From Anaerolineales bacterium (GTDB taxonomy: Bacteria > Chloroflexota > Anaerolineae > Anaerolineales > Anaerolineaceae), in the NCBI GenBank assembly GCA_020060485.1, contig JAGVAB010000075.1:12253-76252 (forward strand): a stretch of 64,000 bases of DNA, read 5' to 3'. Positions within the stretch are counted from its first letter, which is position 1. Every line of letters starts with the position of its first letter. A program made the position numbers and the translations under genes. Shown here piece by piece: positions 1 to 8,123 of this stretch. The notes beneath the pieces were generated by a model. The model saw only the letters and a list, made by a program, of their open reading frames with translations. It did not search any database and was not told the origin of the DNA.

Positions 1-1
1 T

Positions 2-1111
2 GCTACCAGCGTTGCCTTCAGTCCAGACGGAAAATTCCTCGCAGCGGGAAGTAGGGACGGCACCATTATCCTGTGGGATGTGAAAACTCAAAAGCAAGTT
101 TCACCCCTCCCGCAAAGGCACACTGATGATATAACCAGCGTGGCAGTCAGTCCAGATGGAAAAACTATCGCTTCGGGAAGTAAAGACGGCACCATCATCC
201 TATGGGACTGGACAACCATGCAGCCCATTGGCGAACCGCTGCGAGGGCATACAAGTTATGTTAGCAGCATAGCTTTCAGCGCAGACGGAAAAACTGTCGT
301 GTCAGGAAGTTATGATGACACCATCATTCTTTGGAACATTAATACTATGCAACCCATCGGCGAGCCACTACGGGGGCATAACGACAAGGTGCTCTGCGTG
401 GACATAAGCCCGGATGGAAAAATCATTGCTTCAGGAAGCGATGATGACACCACTATCCTTTGGGATATCGCAACTATGCAACCCATTGGCGCGCCACTGC
501 GTGGAGGTTTTAAATGGATTGATAATGTGGCCTTCAGCCCAGATGGAAAAATCCTTGCAGCAGGAGGTGGGCGTGATAATAAGATTACAGGTACTGATAC
601 TGAAATTATGTTGTGGGATGTTAAACTTCGTCAGCCCATCGGCAAAACATTGGAAGGGGAAAGTGTAATCTTCAGCCCGGACGGGAAGATTCTCGCTTCA
701 ATAGATTATGAAGATATCGTTTTGTGGAATTTAGACACTATGCAACCCATTGGCGATCCAATGCGACATTCATATGTAACCAGCATTGCTTTCAGCCCGG
801 ATGGGGAAATCCTGGCCTCAGGAAGCACGGACAGAGATGTTATTCTATGGGATGTAGATTTGCAGTTGCCCATCACTGAACCGCTGGTCGGGCACACAGG
901 CAATGTGACCAGCATTGCCTTCACCCCGGACGGGAAAACCCTCGTTTCGGGAAGTGAGGACCATACTATCCGGTTGTGGGATGCCGATCCACACTCCTGG
1001 CGCGACCAGCTCTGCGACCGCGTAGGACGCAACTTCACGCAAAGAGAATGGGAGAAATACTTCCCCGGCGAGGAATACCGCATAACGTGTGAGCAGTGGC
1101 CGGTGGAGTGA
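2..1111 (+). CDS. WD40-repeat protein, 5'-truncated by window edge
   Basis: The reading frame is already open at base 2 and its first visible in-frame ATG (base 80) lies inside a WD40 blade, so this is the C-terminal part of a longer protein. About eight WD40 repeats of roughly 43 residues are visible, each with the pattern xxSPDGKxxASGSxDxTIxLWD. The protein ends in a Trp/Cys-rich tail (WRDQLCDRVGRN, then EWEKYFPGEEYR and CEQWP). In cyanobacteria and Chloroflexota this tail is typical of WD40 C-termini on STAND (NACHT/NB-ARC) or TIR-linked signalling proteins. The propeller would act as a protein-binding platform; the effector domain lies outside the window and cannot be named. Repeats are near-identical at the DNA level (for example ATGCAACCCATTGGCGA recurs), consistent with recent internal duplication. 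Confidence 0.85.
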   Translation, partial: ATSVAFSPDGKFLAAGSRDGTIILWDVKTQKQVSPLPQRHTDDITSVAVSPDGKTIASGSKDGTIILWDWTTMQPIGEPLRGHTSYVSSIAFSADGKTVVSGSYDDTIILWNINTMQPIGEPLRGHNDKVLCVDISPDGKIIASGSDDDTTILWDIATMQPIGAPLRGGFKWIDNVAFSPDGKILAAGGGRDNKITGTDTEIMLWDVKLRQPIGKTLEGESVIFSPDGKILASIDYEDIVLWNLDTMQPIGDPMRHSYVTSIAFSPDGEILASGSTDRDVILWDVDLQLPITEPLVGHTGNVTSIAFTPDGKTLVSGSEDHTIRLWDADPHSWRDQLCDRVGRNFTQREWEKYFPGEEYRITCEQWPVE

Positions 1112-1131
1112 GCCACCCCTACCTAACCTCC

Positions 1132-1158
1132 CCCAATTTGCAGCTCGCGCAAATTGGG
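1132..1158. repeat. Perfect 10-bp inverted repeat after WD40 gene
   Basis: CCCAATTTGC and GCAAATTGGG flank a 7-nt loop. There is no T-tract, so it is more likely a dispersed palindromic repeat than a terminator. A degenerate relative with the same CCCC-TTTTGC / GCAAA-GGGG core lies at 41923-41952. Confidence 0.6.
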
Positions 1159-1229
1159 AGAAGCATTTGGTGAATTCGTGTTTATAGGCACTTCTAAAGA
1201 TTGAAGCAATTAAACTTCATGAAACAACA

Positions 1230-1269
1230 CCCGCCATGTTGGGTAAAGCAACGCGGCGGGGCATTTTTC
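1230..1269 (+). terminator. Rho-independent terminator of WD40 gene
   Basis: The stem pairs CCCGCC with GGCGGG (1230-1235 and 1255-1260), with an inner GTTG/CAAC extension across a 2-nt mismatch, followed by GCATTTTTC. It sits 119 bases after the WD40 stop and before the convergent recO stop. Confidence 0.65.
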
Positions 1270-1284
1270 ATTATACATTCTACA

Positions 1285-2052
1285 TTAGGAATTCTTTTTC
1301 CTTACCAGCTTGAGAAAATCTGGAGAGTTTAATCGGCGTTCCAGGTGATACATCAGATAAGCCTGTACAACAGCTTCCAGCTCCGGGCGTACGGGGGCGG
1401 GCAGCGGCACGCGCATCACTTCTTCATACGAACTGCGCTGGAAATGGCGCAAGAATTTCAACGTACGTACCGAGATCGGGCGTGCCCCCGGCTGCCCCTG
1501 GCCGCAGTCCGGGCAAAGCACCCCGCCCACTTCAGCCGAGAAGTATTGATCTTCCGGCCGGATGTCCTTGCTGCATTGGCCGCAGCGGCTCAGCTCCGGG
1601 CGAAAGCCCAGCAGGTCCAGCAGGCGTAATTCGTAATAACGCACCACCTGGAAAGGATCATCCGTCTCTGCCAGCCGCTGCAGGGTGTTGCTCAACAAAC
1701 GGTAAAGCGCCAGGTTCACGCCTTCTTCCTCCCCGGAGCGGTCGATCAGTTCGACTACATAGGCAGCATAACCTACCAGCAGCAGGTCTTCACGCAGGGG
1801 CTGGTGAGCGTTCACGGTCTCGGCCTGGGTCACGATCCACAGATCGCGGCCTTTGGCCAGTTGCAGGGTCACGCGGGTGAAGGGTTCCAGATGACCGGCC
1901 TTGCGCGAGCGCAGCTTGCGCACACCCTTGGCTATGGCGCGCACCTTGCCCATCTCGCGGGTGAAGAGCACCAGAATACGGTCAGCTTCGCCCCAGTCGG
2001 AGTGGCGCAGGACCACGGCTTCTACGCGCCTGGAGCGTTCAGTGGATGGCAA
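1285..2052 (-). CDS. recO: DNA repair protein RecO
   Basis: 255 residues, the usual length for RecO. The protein loads RecA on SSB-coated single-stranded DNA together with RecR in the RecFOR recombination pathway, in the cytoplasm. The N-terminal OB-fold region contains the family motif VEAVVLRHSDWGEADRIL. The C-terminal part carries a four-cysteine zinc site (C157, C160, C180, C183) as in many non-enterobacterial RecO proteins. The start codon is TTG, chosen because GGGAG lies six bases upstream and no in-frame ATG is better placed. It is transcribed separately from cdd, whose terminator lies between the two genes. Confidence 0.93.
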   Translation of the reverse strand: MPSTERSRRVEAVVLRHSDWGEADRILVLFTREMGKVRAIAKGVRKLRSRKAGHLEPFTRVTLQLAKGRDLWIVTQAETVNAHQPLREDLLLVGYAAYVVELIDRSGEEEGVNLALYRLLSNTLQRLAETDDPFQVVRYYELRLLDLLGFRPELSRCGQCSKDIRPEDQYFSAEVGGVLCPDCGQGQPGARPISVRTLKFLRHFQRSSYEEVMRVPLPAPVRPELEAVVQAYLMYHLERRLNSPDFLKLVRKKNS

Positions 2053-2134
2053 ATGTTTCTCCCTGTTTTACATTCAAAATTCACGACGACTAAAGTCATC
2101 AATACAATACGGTTTGCTCTTTACCAATCGTAGT

Positions 2135-2154
2135 AACCACTCTAGTGGTTTTTC
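2135..2154. repeat. Small hairpin between cdd and recO
   Basis: AACCACT and AGTGGTT are separated by two bases and followed by TTTCC on the plus strand. No plus-strand gene precedes it, so function is unclear; it lies in the recO upstream region on the minus strand. Confidence 0.3.
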
Positions 2155-2211
2155 CTTGCAAAATGTAATAATTGAAGTCATTTCCACAAAAATATTTCAC
2201 ATCCCTATTTT

Positions 2212-2241
2212 AGTCCAAAAAGCGCAGCCTAACGCTGCGCT
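2212..2241 (-). terminator. Terminator of glmU-corC-cdd operon
   Basis: On the minus strand AGCGCAGC (8 bp) pairs with GCTGCGCT around a 5-nt loop (stem 2221-2241), and is followed by TTTTTGG. It lies 53 bases beyond the cdd stop. Confidence 0.8.
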
Positions 2242-2294
2242 TCCTTCATCTCTTCAAACCGCTACCTCGATGGACTCGGTGTGCGGTTGGGTAC

Positions 2295-2702
2295 TCATTT
2301 TCTCGGCAGTTGATCCGGGGTGAATGCCCCCGGCAGCAGGTCGCCCACGGTCACTTCGTGTGCCACGCGGCCCTGGTCATCAGCGATCAGCACCAGCGTA
2401 TCGAGACCAAACTCGGCCAGCACCTGGCGGCAGCCGCCGCAGCACAGACCGGCATTTTCGGTCGCCACGGCGATGGCTTCGAACGCCAGCTCGCCTTCTG
2501 ACACGGCCTTGAAGACCGTCACCCGTTCGGCACAGATCGTTGTGGGATAAGCTGCATTTTCAATATTGACCCCGCTGAAGATCTTCCCGCTGCGGGTCAA
2601 CAAGGCCGCCCCCACCTGATAATGGGAATAGGGCACATAGGCATTTTTGCGGACTTCAATTGCTATCTGCACCAACTTTGCCTTCATCTCAGCGTTTATC
2701 AT
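2295..2702 (-). CDS. cdd: Cytidine deaminase
   Basis: 135 residues, the size of the small homotetrameric cytidine deaminases. It hydrolyses cytidine and deoxycytidine to uridine and deoxyuridine for pyrimidine salvage. The zinc and catalytic residues are visible: C57-A58-E59 (Glu59 is the proton shuttle) and C88-G-G-C91. An additional Cys at 87 replaces the common Pro of the PCGxC motif, which is unusual but does not remove a ligand. The ATG at 2702 is taken as start because the upstream gene stops at 2704, one base away, indicating translational coupling; a longer frame from 2756 would overlap that gene. Confidence 0.93.
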   Translation of the reverse strand: MINAEMKAKLVQIAIEVRKNAYVPYSHYQVGAALLTRSGKIFSGVNIENAAYPTTICAERVTVFKAVSEGELAFEAIAVATENAGLCCGGCRQVLAEFGLDTLVLIADDQGRVAHEVTVGDLLPGAFTPDQLPRK

Positions 2703-2703
2703 T

Positions 2704-3981
2704 TTATTGCTCGTCCTCAGGTTCTTCCGATTTCTGGATGCGTTGCGCCCGCACATTGCGAATACTGCGGCCAGCCACCTGCTCCACGGTCAATATCCAG
2801 TCATTCACTTCCACTGTTTCGCCGCCTACTGGCACCAAGCCGATCTCGCCGTAAATGAAACCGGCCAGGGTATCTGCCACTTCACGCGTCAGGTGGGTGC
2901 CGATCAGGTCATTAAAATCATCAATATCGATCCGCCCCTGGAAAATGTACTCGTCCACCGATATCTTCTCATAGGGCGCTTCTTCCTGCTGGTCATATTC
3001 ATCACGGATCTCGCCCACGATTTCTTCCACAATATCTTCCAGGGTCACCAAACCGGCCATGCCGCCATATTCATCCACCACAACTGAAAGGTGGATGCCT
3101 TTGGCCTGCATTTCTCGCAGCAGCTTGTCAACGCGTTTGGCTTCGGGAATGAAATAAGCCGGACGCAGCAAGGGGCGGATCTCGCGGTTGGGGCCATTTT
3201 CACCTTCCACCTGCCACTCCAGCAGGTCTTTGGCATACAGCAAGCCGATGATGTTATCGATGCTGTCTTCGTAAACCGGCAGGCGCGAATGGCCGGATTC
3301 GAGGGCCATCTTGATCGCTTCAGGCGGCGAGGTGTTGACATCCATGGCGAAAACATCAATACGCGGCACCATGATCTCGCGGCACAGGGTATCGCTGAAA
3401 TGGAAGATGGAATAGATCATGCGGCGCTCGCTTTTTTCCAGTGTGCTTTCGCTGGAAAGGCCTTCCTCTGCCCAGATCTTAAGTTCGTCATCCGTAACCG
3501 AGGCCAGGCTGCGGTGAAGAATAGTATCAGGCCCCAGCATTTTCATTAACAGGCTGGCCAGAGGACGAAAAATTGCATCCTGAAAATGCGCCACAGGCAG
3601 CAAACGCACTGTCCACAACTCTACGGTTTTCAACACCTGGCCTTCAAGAACAAACTCCATACAAAGTACGATGACAGCCCAGAGCGCCAGCCATAACAGG
3701 TTCCACCAGGGGACAGGTGAGCGCAGTACATAAGAAATCGTCAGCCAGCTTGCCACGCCAGCCATCATGAAATGCATCAGCACAACGCTCAAACGCAAGG
3801 TGGCTGGTAGATGACTGCGTTTCACCAATTGCAGGATATTGTCAACAGCAGAGGGATTTGCTTCAGCATATTGTTCCAGTTGGGACAGACGCAGATAAGT
3901 AAAACTGGCGCGCGAGGCTGTGAATAAAAGGTCCAACAACAAGAGCACTGCCAAAAGCAGCCAGAGTAGGTCAGTTTCCAT
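2704..3981 (-). CDS. Hemolysin-family CNNM/CBS/CorC membrane protein
   Basis: 425 residues. The N-terminal half has four hydrophobic segments (DUF21/CNNM transmembrane domain, about residues 1-170). A CBS pair follows (about 195-320, motifs IMVPRIDVFAMD and GHSRLPVYEDS), then a C-terminal CorC/HlyC domain (about 335-415). Characterised relatives are magnesium efflux or homeostasis proteins and integral membrane proteins; the 'hemolysin' name is historical and probably misleading. The ATG at 3981 overlaps the glmU stop by 11 bases, so the gene belongs to the glmU operon. The substrate (Mg2+ or Co2+) cannot be decided from sequence. Confidence 0.88.
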   Translation of the reverse strand: METDLLWLLLAVLLLLDLLFTASRASFTYLRLSQLEQYAEANPSAVDNILQLVKRSHLPATLRLSVVLMHFMMAGVASWLTISYVLRSPVPWWNLLWLALWAVIVLCMEFVLEGQVLKTVELWTVRLLPVAHFQDAIFRPLASLLMKMLGPDTILHRSLASVTDDELKIWAEEGLSSESTLEKSERRMIYSIFHFSDTLCREIMVPRIDVFAMDVNTSPPEAIKMALESGHSRLPVYEDSIDNIIGLLYAKDLLEWQVEGENGPNREIRPLLRPAYFIPEAKRVDKLLREMQAKGIHLSVVVDEYGGMAGLVTLEDIVEEIVGEIRDEYDQQEEAPYEKISVDEYIFQGRIDIDDFNDLIGTHLTREVADTLAGFIYGEIGLVPVGGETVEVNDWILTVEQVAGRSIRNVRAQRIQKSEEPEDEQ

Positions 3982-5329
3982 CTTTGACTTTCGAATGTTG
4001 CAGCGGGTGGGCGGGAACGCCCACCACCGTGCTGCCAGCAGGCACATCTTTGGTCACCACTGCGCCAGCGCCCGTGCGTGCCCCGGCCCCAATTTTGACT
4101 GGCGCCACCAGCATGGTGTCGCTGCCGATGAAGACATTGTCTTCAATTTCGGTGGCATGCTTCTGCTTGCCGTCATAGTTGCAGGTGATCGTCCCGGCTC
4201 CGATATTCACATTTTCGCCGATCTGGGCATTGCCAATGTAGGAAAAATGGCCCATTTTGGTGCCAGGCCCCAGATAAGAATCCTTTACCTCGCCGAAATT
4301 GCCCATGTGTACCCCGTTGGCCAGGTGAGCGCCTTTGCGCAGGCGGGCAAAGGGTCCCATGTCCACGCCATCTTCCAGCACGGCTTTTTCCAACACTGAG
4401 GCCAACACCTTGCAGCGATTGCCGGTGCGGGTATCAAACATGATGGTATTGGGACCGATGACACAATTCTCGCCAATCACGGTTTCGCCATGCAGGTACG
4501 TATTGGGCCAGATGACGGTATCCTGCCCGATTTGCACCGCGGCATCGATATAGGTCGATGCCGGGTCGATCAGGGTTACCCCGGCTTCCATCCAGTGGAC
4601 GTTGATGCGTTGGCGCAAGATGGTCTCGGCTTCGGCCAGGTGCACGCGGGTATTGATGCCCACGGTTTCGCACTCGTCTTCGGCTGCCAGGGCCTGCACG
4701 GCCAGATTTTGGGCAACGGCGATCTCCACCAGGTCGGTCAGATAATATTCGCCCTTGGGCGACAGCTTCACCTGGCGCAGCGCCGACCACAGCCAGGCAT
4801 CCTGAAAACAATATGCGCCAACGTTCAGCTCGCGGATCGCCAACTGTTCGGGGGTGGCCTGGGCTTCTTCCACAATGGCGGCCACAGTGCCATTTGCTGC
4901 CCGCACCACGCGCCCAAAGCCGCGCGGGTTTTCAGAGACGACGGTCAACATGGTCAACGGCCCGGCATTGGCAGCCTGCGTGCGAACCAGCTCTTGCAGG
5001 GTCTCGGCGCGCAGCAAAGGCATGTCGGCGCTGATTACCACTACCAGGTCGGCCTCGCCAGCAGTCACCGCTTCGGCGGCCTGCACGGCGTTGGCTGTGC
5101 CAAGCTGCTGCTCCTGCACGGCAAAACGGGCTGTGGCGCCGGCGGTCTGGCGCACCTGATCGGCGCCATGCCCCACCACGACTACAGGCATTTCACACCC
5201 CACGCTGGCGGCCAGGTCGAGCGAATAGGCGATCAATGGTCTGCCGCCTAGGGGATGCAGAACTTTGGGAAGAGCGGAGCGCATGCGGGTTCCCTGCCCC
5301 GCTGCCAGGATGATTGCTGTAACCTTCAT
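3971..5329 (-). CDS. glmU: Bifunctional GlmU (GlcNAc-1-P uridyltransferase / GlcN-1-P acetyltransferase)
   Basis: 452 residues, the normal GlmU size. The N-terminal pyrophosphorylase domain starts with the nucleotide-binding signature LAAGQGTRMRS and PKVLHPLGG. The C-terminal left-handed beta-helix has hexapeptide repeats and the GxxxxYDG segment (ITCNYDGKQKH) of the acetyltransferase site. Together the two domains make UDP-GlcNAc for the cell envelope. ATG at 5329 is preferred over an in-frame TTG at 5350 because AAAGGAG lies upstream of the ATG and overlaps the TTG. First gene of the glmU-CNNM/CorC-cdd operon. Confidence 0.96.
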   Translation of the reverse strand: MKVTAIILAAGQGTRMRSALPKVLHPLGGRPLIAYSLDLAASVGCEMPVVVVGHGADQVRQTAGATARFAVQEQQLGTANAVQAAEAVTAGEADLVVVISADMPLLRAETLQELVRTQAANAGPLTMLTVVSENPRGFGRVVRAANGTVAAIVEEAQATPEQLAIRELNVGAYCFQDAWLWSALRQVKLSPKGEYYLTDLVEIAVAQNLAVQALAAEDECETVGINTRVHLAEAETILRQRINVHWMEAGVTLIDPASTYIDAAVQIGQDTVIWPNTYLHGETVIGENCVIGPNTIMFDTRTGNRCKVLASVLEKAVLEDGVDMGPFARLRKGAHLANGVHMGNFGEVKDSYLGPGTKMGHFSYIGNAQIGENVNIGAGTITCNYDGKQKHATEIEDNVFIGSDTMLVAPVKIGAGARTGAGAVVTKDVPAGSTVVGVPAHPLQHSKVKDGN

Positions 5330-5468
5330 TGTTTTGCCTGCTCCTTTCAAACCAGCTGCTTCAAAAGACCATGCCGGGAAATTGTGCTTTCGTTGGACAT
5401 TAGCAATACGGGCTTTGCACTGCCGAAGCGGCGCAAAGCCCGTCTGCGAGGGCAGCGTTTGAAAATTG

Positions 5469-5539
5469 CAGGGGCGCCTGGATTCGAACCAAGATTCACG
5501 GATTCAAAGTCCGGTGTGCTGCCGTTGCACCACGCCCCT
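5469..5539 (-). tRNA. trnQ: tRNA-Gln (anticodon UUG)
   Basis: Cloverleaf readable on the minus strand. The 7-bp acceptor is AGGGGCG with CGCCCCT. The anticodon loop CTTTGAA between CGGA and TCCG gives anticodon TTG, and the T arm contains GGTTCGAATCC. The discriminator base is G and the 3' CCA is not encoded (CAA follows). Confidence 0.93.
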
Positions 5540-5914
5540 AAATTCGTTCCGTTTGGAACATGGACACCTGATTTTAACACGTTTTCAGGAAAACTGGCAA
5601 TAGCATTGAATTGTCATCTTTTGAAAATTGTGCTATAAATTACTTGTCCGTATTCTATATGATTGGCTTTCAAACAGTCAATTCGTGCCTGACCATCATC
5701 ACATTATCGCTATTGTACCAGCAGGCTTTATTCCTTTTAGCAGTATTTCTTTCAAATTTTGCGCCGCTATCCGCAGCCCCAAAGCGGTTTGATTTTCCTG
5801 AATGTTATTTTACTACCTGTTAACCTTGAGCCAAAAAGAAAGGAGGCCCCATCGAGAGATTCCTGATTCATGTGCAGTAAAAAACATACTATCAAATTTG
5901 GAGGAGAAAAAAAT
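5540..5914 (+). other. AT-rich leader of first SBP gene
   Basis: No convincing gene. It contains the promoter at 5611-5639, a long leader of about 270 nt, and a weak CCGCT/AGCGG hairpin (5764-5787) followed by TTTGATTTT that could act as an attenuator. An AAAGGAGG motif at about 5840 is not followed by an in-frame start. Strong ribosome binding site GGAGGAG at 5900-5906 for the SBP start. Confidence 0.5.
5611..5639 (+). promoter_or_regulatory. Sigma70-type promoter for SBP gene
   Basis: TTGTCA (5611-5616), 17-bp spacer, TATAAA (5634-5639). Start expected near 5646, giving a leader of about 270 nt before the ATG at 5915. Confidence 0.65.
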
Positions 5915-7696
5915 ATGTCTCGCAGAAAATCCATACTGGCAATCAGCCTGCTCATTGTTGTCACCATGATTTTGACCGCATGTCAGCCTGCTGCTGCACC
6001 TGGCTCGGTCGTACAGACTGTTGTTGTGCAGCAAGAAGGTGAACAAGTGGTCGTGGTTGTAGAAGGCGAAGAAGCCGCTGCTCAAACTGGCGCCGAGAAG
6101 GTGCTGCGGCTCAGCTATAACCAGGACTTTCCCACCATCGACCCGTCTTTGGCCTGGGATGTAAGCGGTATTCTGATCATCGAATCCACTTCTGTGGGTT
6201 TGACCCGTCAGAACGAACAGACCGCCCAAAATGAACTGGGCATGGCCACCGAATACACCGTCTCTGATGATGGCCGGGTTTATACCTTCACACTTCGCGA
6301 AGGTGTGCCCTGGGTGCGCTGGGATGCCATCCAGAAGAAGGTTGTGGAAGTGCCGGATTGCGAAGGCAATCCCCGCATGGTCACGGCATACGATTTTGAA
6401 TACGGCATGCGCCGCACCATGGACCCTGCCACTGGCGCAGACTATGCCTGGCTGTCAGGTGACGTGATCGAGGGCGCCAAGCCTTTCGTGGATGGCGACA
6501 CCGATGACTTCAGTACTGTGGGCGTCAAGGCTCTGGATGAAAAGACCCTGGAGATCAGTTTTATTGATCCTGCAGTGTACAACCTGAGTATTGCTGGCTT
6601 GTGGTTTAACCATGCCATGCCCGAATGGCTGATCGATGGCGACGATTGCAGCGAAGGCCGCGGCGACCGATGGGTTGAGACTGGCTTCTTCCAGGGTTAT
6701 GGCCCCTTCACCCTGAAGGAATGGATCCATGACTCCGAACTGACCCTGGTCAAGAACCCCTTCTGGCCCGGCGATGATGTCGTTCCTTCCCCCAAGATTG
6801 ATGCCATCACCTGGAAGATCATCCCCACCAGCAGCTCACTGGCTGAATTTGAAGCCGGTAACCTGGACGTGACTGCCTTCCCCGCCGGTGACCATGAGCG
6901 CATTATGACCCACCCCGATTACTCCCAGTGGCTCTATCCAACCAACACCCTGGGCACTGAATTCTACAGCATCAATACACAACTGGCCCCAACCGATGAT
7001 GTGCGCGTCCGCAAAGCCCTTTCCATGGCGATCGATCGCGAGGCATTGGTGCAGGTCGTCAAGAGTGGTGTTGTGGCCCCCTATTTCTGCAATCCTGGTG
7101 CAGCCGGCTGCCCGCAAGTTGCCGACTACCCCGATCTGGGCGTGAAATATGACCCGGAAGGCGCCAAAGCTTTGTTGCAAGAATATCTGGATGAGACCGG
7201 ACAGACTGCGGCGGGCCTGAACATCGTATTGATGTTCAATACGGCTGAAGCTCACAAGCTGCGCGCTGAAGCTGTCCAGCAAATGTGGAAGGACACCCTG
7301 GGTGTGGAAGTCCAGTTGACCAACCAGGAATGGGCTGTTTACAGGGTTACCCGCAAAGAAGGCAATGAAAATCTCTATCGCAGCAGTTGGGTGCAGGATT
7401 ACCCGGATGCCAACAACTTCCTAAAGGAAGTTTTCTCCACTGGCGGCGCCTACAGCGAGGTGGTGGACTGGACCAGTGCTGAATTTGATGCCCTGTGCGC
7501 CGAAGCCAGCAAGGAAGCTGATCCCGTGGCCCGCATGGCGCTCTATGCCCAGGCTGAGAAGATCCTTATTGAGGATGAAGCTGTGATCGCACCTTTGGCC
7601 TGGTACAGCGGCTATTCCATTGTGCGCCCCGAAGTCAAGGCTTTCGTTTCCCTCACAGGCTACGATCGCTACGAGAAGTGGGATATTCAACGATAA
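5915..7696 (+). CDS. ABC transporter substrate-binding lipoprotein, family 5 (peptide type)
   Basis: 593 residues. N-terminal lipoprotein signal MSRRKSILAIS..ILTAC with lipobox Cys at residue 23, followed by a low-complexity Val/Glu linker. The mature part is a family-5 extracellular solute-binding protein (DppA/OppA class): YTFTLREGVPW, the typical VRKALSMAIDRE segment and an internal Cys pair near FCNPGAAGCPQ. It would be anchored outside the cytoplasmic membrane and capture oligopeptides or a related solute. ATG at 5915 has GGAGGAG upstream. It has no permease genes beside it on this strand; the likely partner is the minus-strand dpp set at 13-19 kb. Closely similar to the next gene (tandem paralogues). 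Confidence 0.9.
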   Translation: MSRRKSILAISLLIVVTMILTACQPAAAPGSVVQTVVVQQEGEQVVVVVEGEEAAAQTGAEKVLRLSYNQDFPTIDPSLAWDVSGILIIESTSVGLTRQNEQTAQNELGMATEYTVSDDGRVYTFTLREGVPWVRWDAIQKKVVEVPDCEGNPRMVTAYDFEYGMRRTMDPATGADYAWLSGDVIEGAKPFVDGDTDDFSTVGVKALDEKTLEISFIDPAVYNLSIAGLWFNHAMPEWLIDGDDCSEGRGDRWVETGFFQGYGPFTLKEWIHDSELTLVKNPFWPGDDVVPSPKIDAITWKIIPTSSSLAEFEAGNLDVTAFPAGDHERIMTHPDYSQWLYPTNTLGTEFYSINTQLAPTDDVRVRKALSMAIDREALVQVVKSGVVAPYFCNPGAAGCPQVADYPDLGVKYDPEGAKALLQEYLDETGQTAAGLNIVLMFNTAEAHKLRAEAVQQMWKDTLGVEVQLTNQEWAVYRVTRKEGNENLYRSSWVQDYPDANNFLKEVFSTGGAYSEVVDWTSAEFDALCAEASKEADPVARMALYAQAEKILIEDEAVIAPLAWYSGYSIVRPEVKAFVSLTGYDRYEKWDIQR

Positions 7697-7721
7697 TCCT
7701 TTTCCCGCTTTCAAAAAACAA

Positions 7722-7749
7722 CCATGCCGCCCCGTACGGGGCGGCATGG
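7722..7749 (+). terminator. Perfect 28-nt palindromic hairpin after SBP gene
   Basis: CCATGCCGCCCC-GTAC-GGGGCGGCATGG, 12 bp around a self-complementary tetraloop, preceded by AAAAAA. The T-tract is weak. It ends the SBP transcript 26 bases after the stop. Confidence 0.7.
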
Positions 7750-7755
7750 CTATTG

Positions 7756-7793
7756 TCAAACCGCAGACTGAGCTTGTCGAGGTGTCGGTTTGA
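7756..7793. repeat. Dispersed GAGCTTGTCGA palindrome, copy 1
   Basis: TCAAACCG and CGGTTTGA (8 bp, perfect) enclose CTGAGCTTGTCGAGGTG. The same core occurs at 31796, 40964, 43603, 46517, 46593 and 54718. Confidence 0.75.
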
Positions 7794-8123
7794 TTTAATC
7801 GTGAATTTGGGATAAAGAGATTTGGGGGGAGTTTTGGCGGTTTTTTGTTATCCCGAACTGAGATTATTTACAATCTGCTTACAAACCATTTTTCAGCATA
7901 CGAATATGATATAAATACGCAGTTGGTCTGACCAGCCTGGGTGATCTTTCCACACCAGTATTGCTCACTAATTTTACATCAATCCATTTAACCGGCTTTT
8001 TTGTTACAGAGCCAGTCTGGATGGAGTACCAAACTTAAAGTCTTCTTGGTGGTTCCTGGGCTTTCATAGAACGCCAAATAGAAGCGGGTTTTCCCGCGGT
8101 CTTAAACTCTGGAGGAAAATACC
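7794..8123 (+). other. Intergenic leader before second SBP gene
   Basis: No gene seen. AT-rich, with TATGATATAAAT at 7905-7916 as a possible -10 but no convincing -35 at proper spacing. GGAGGAAAA (8112-8120) is the ribosome binding site for the ATG at 8124. Confidence 0.4.
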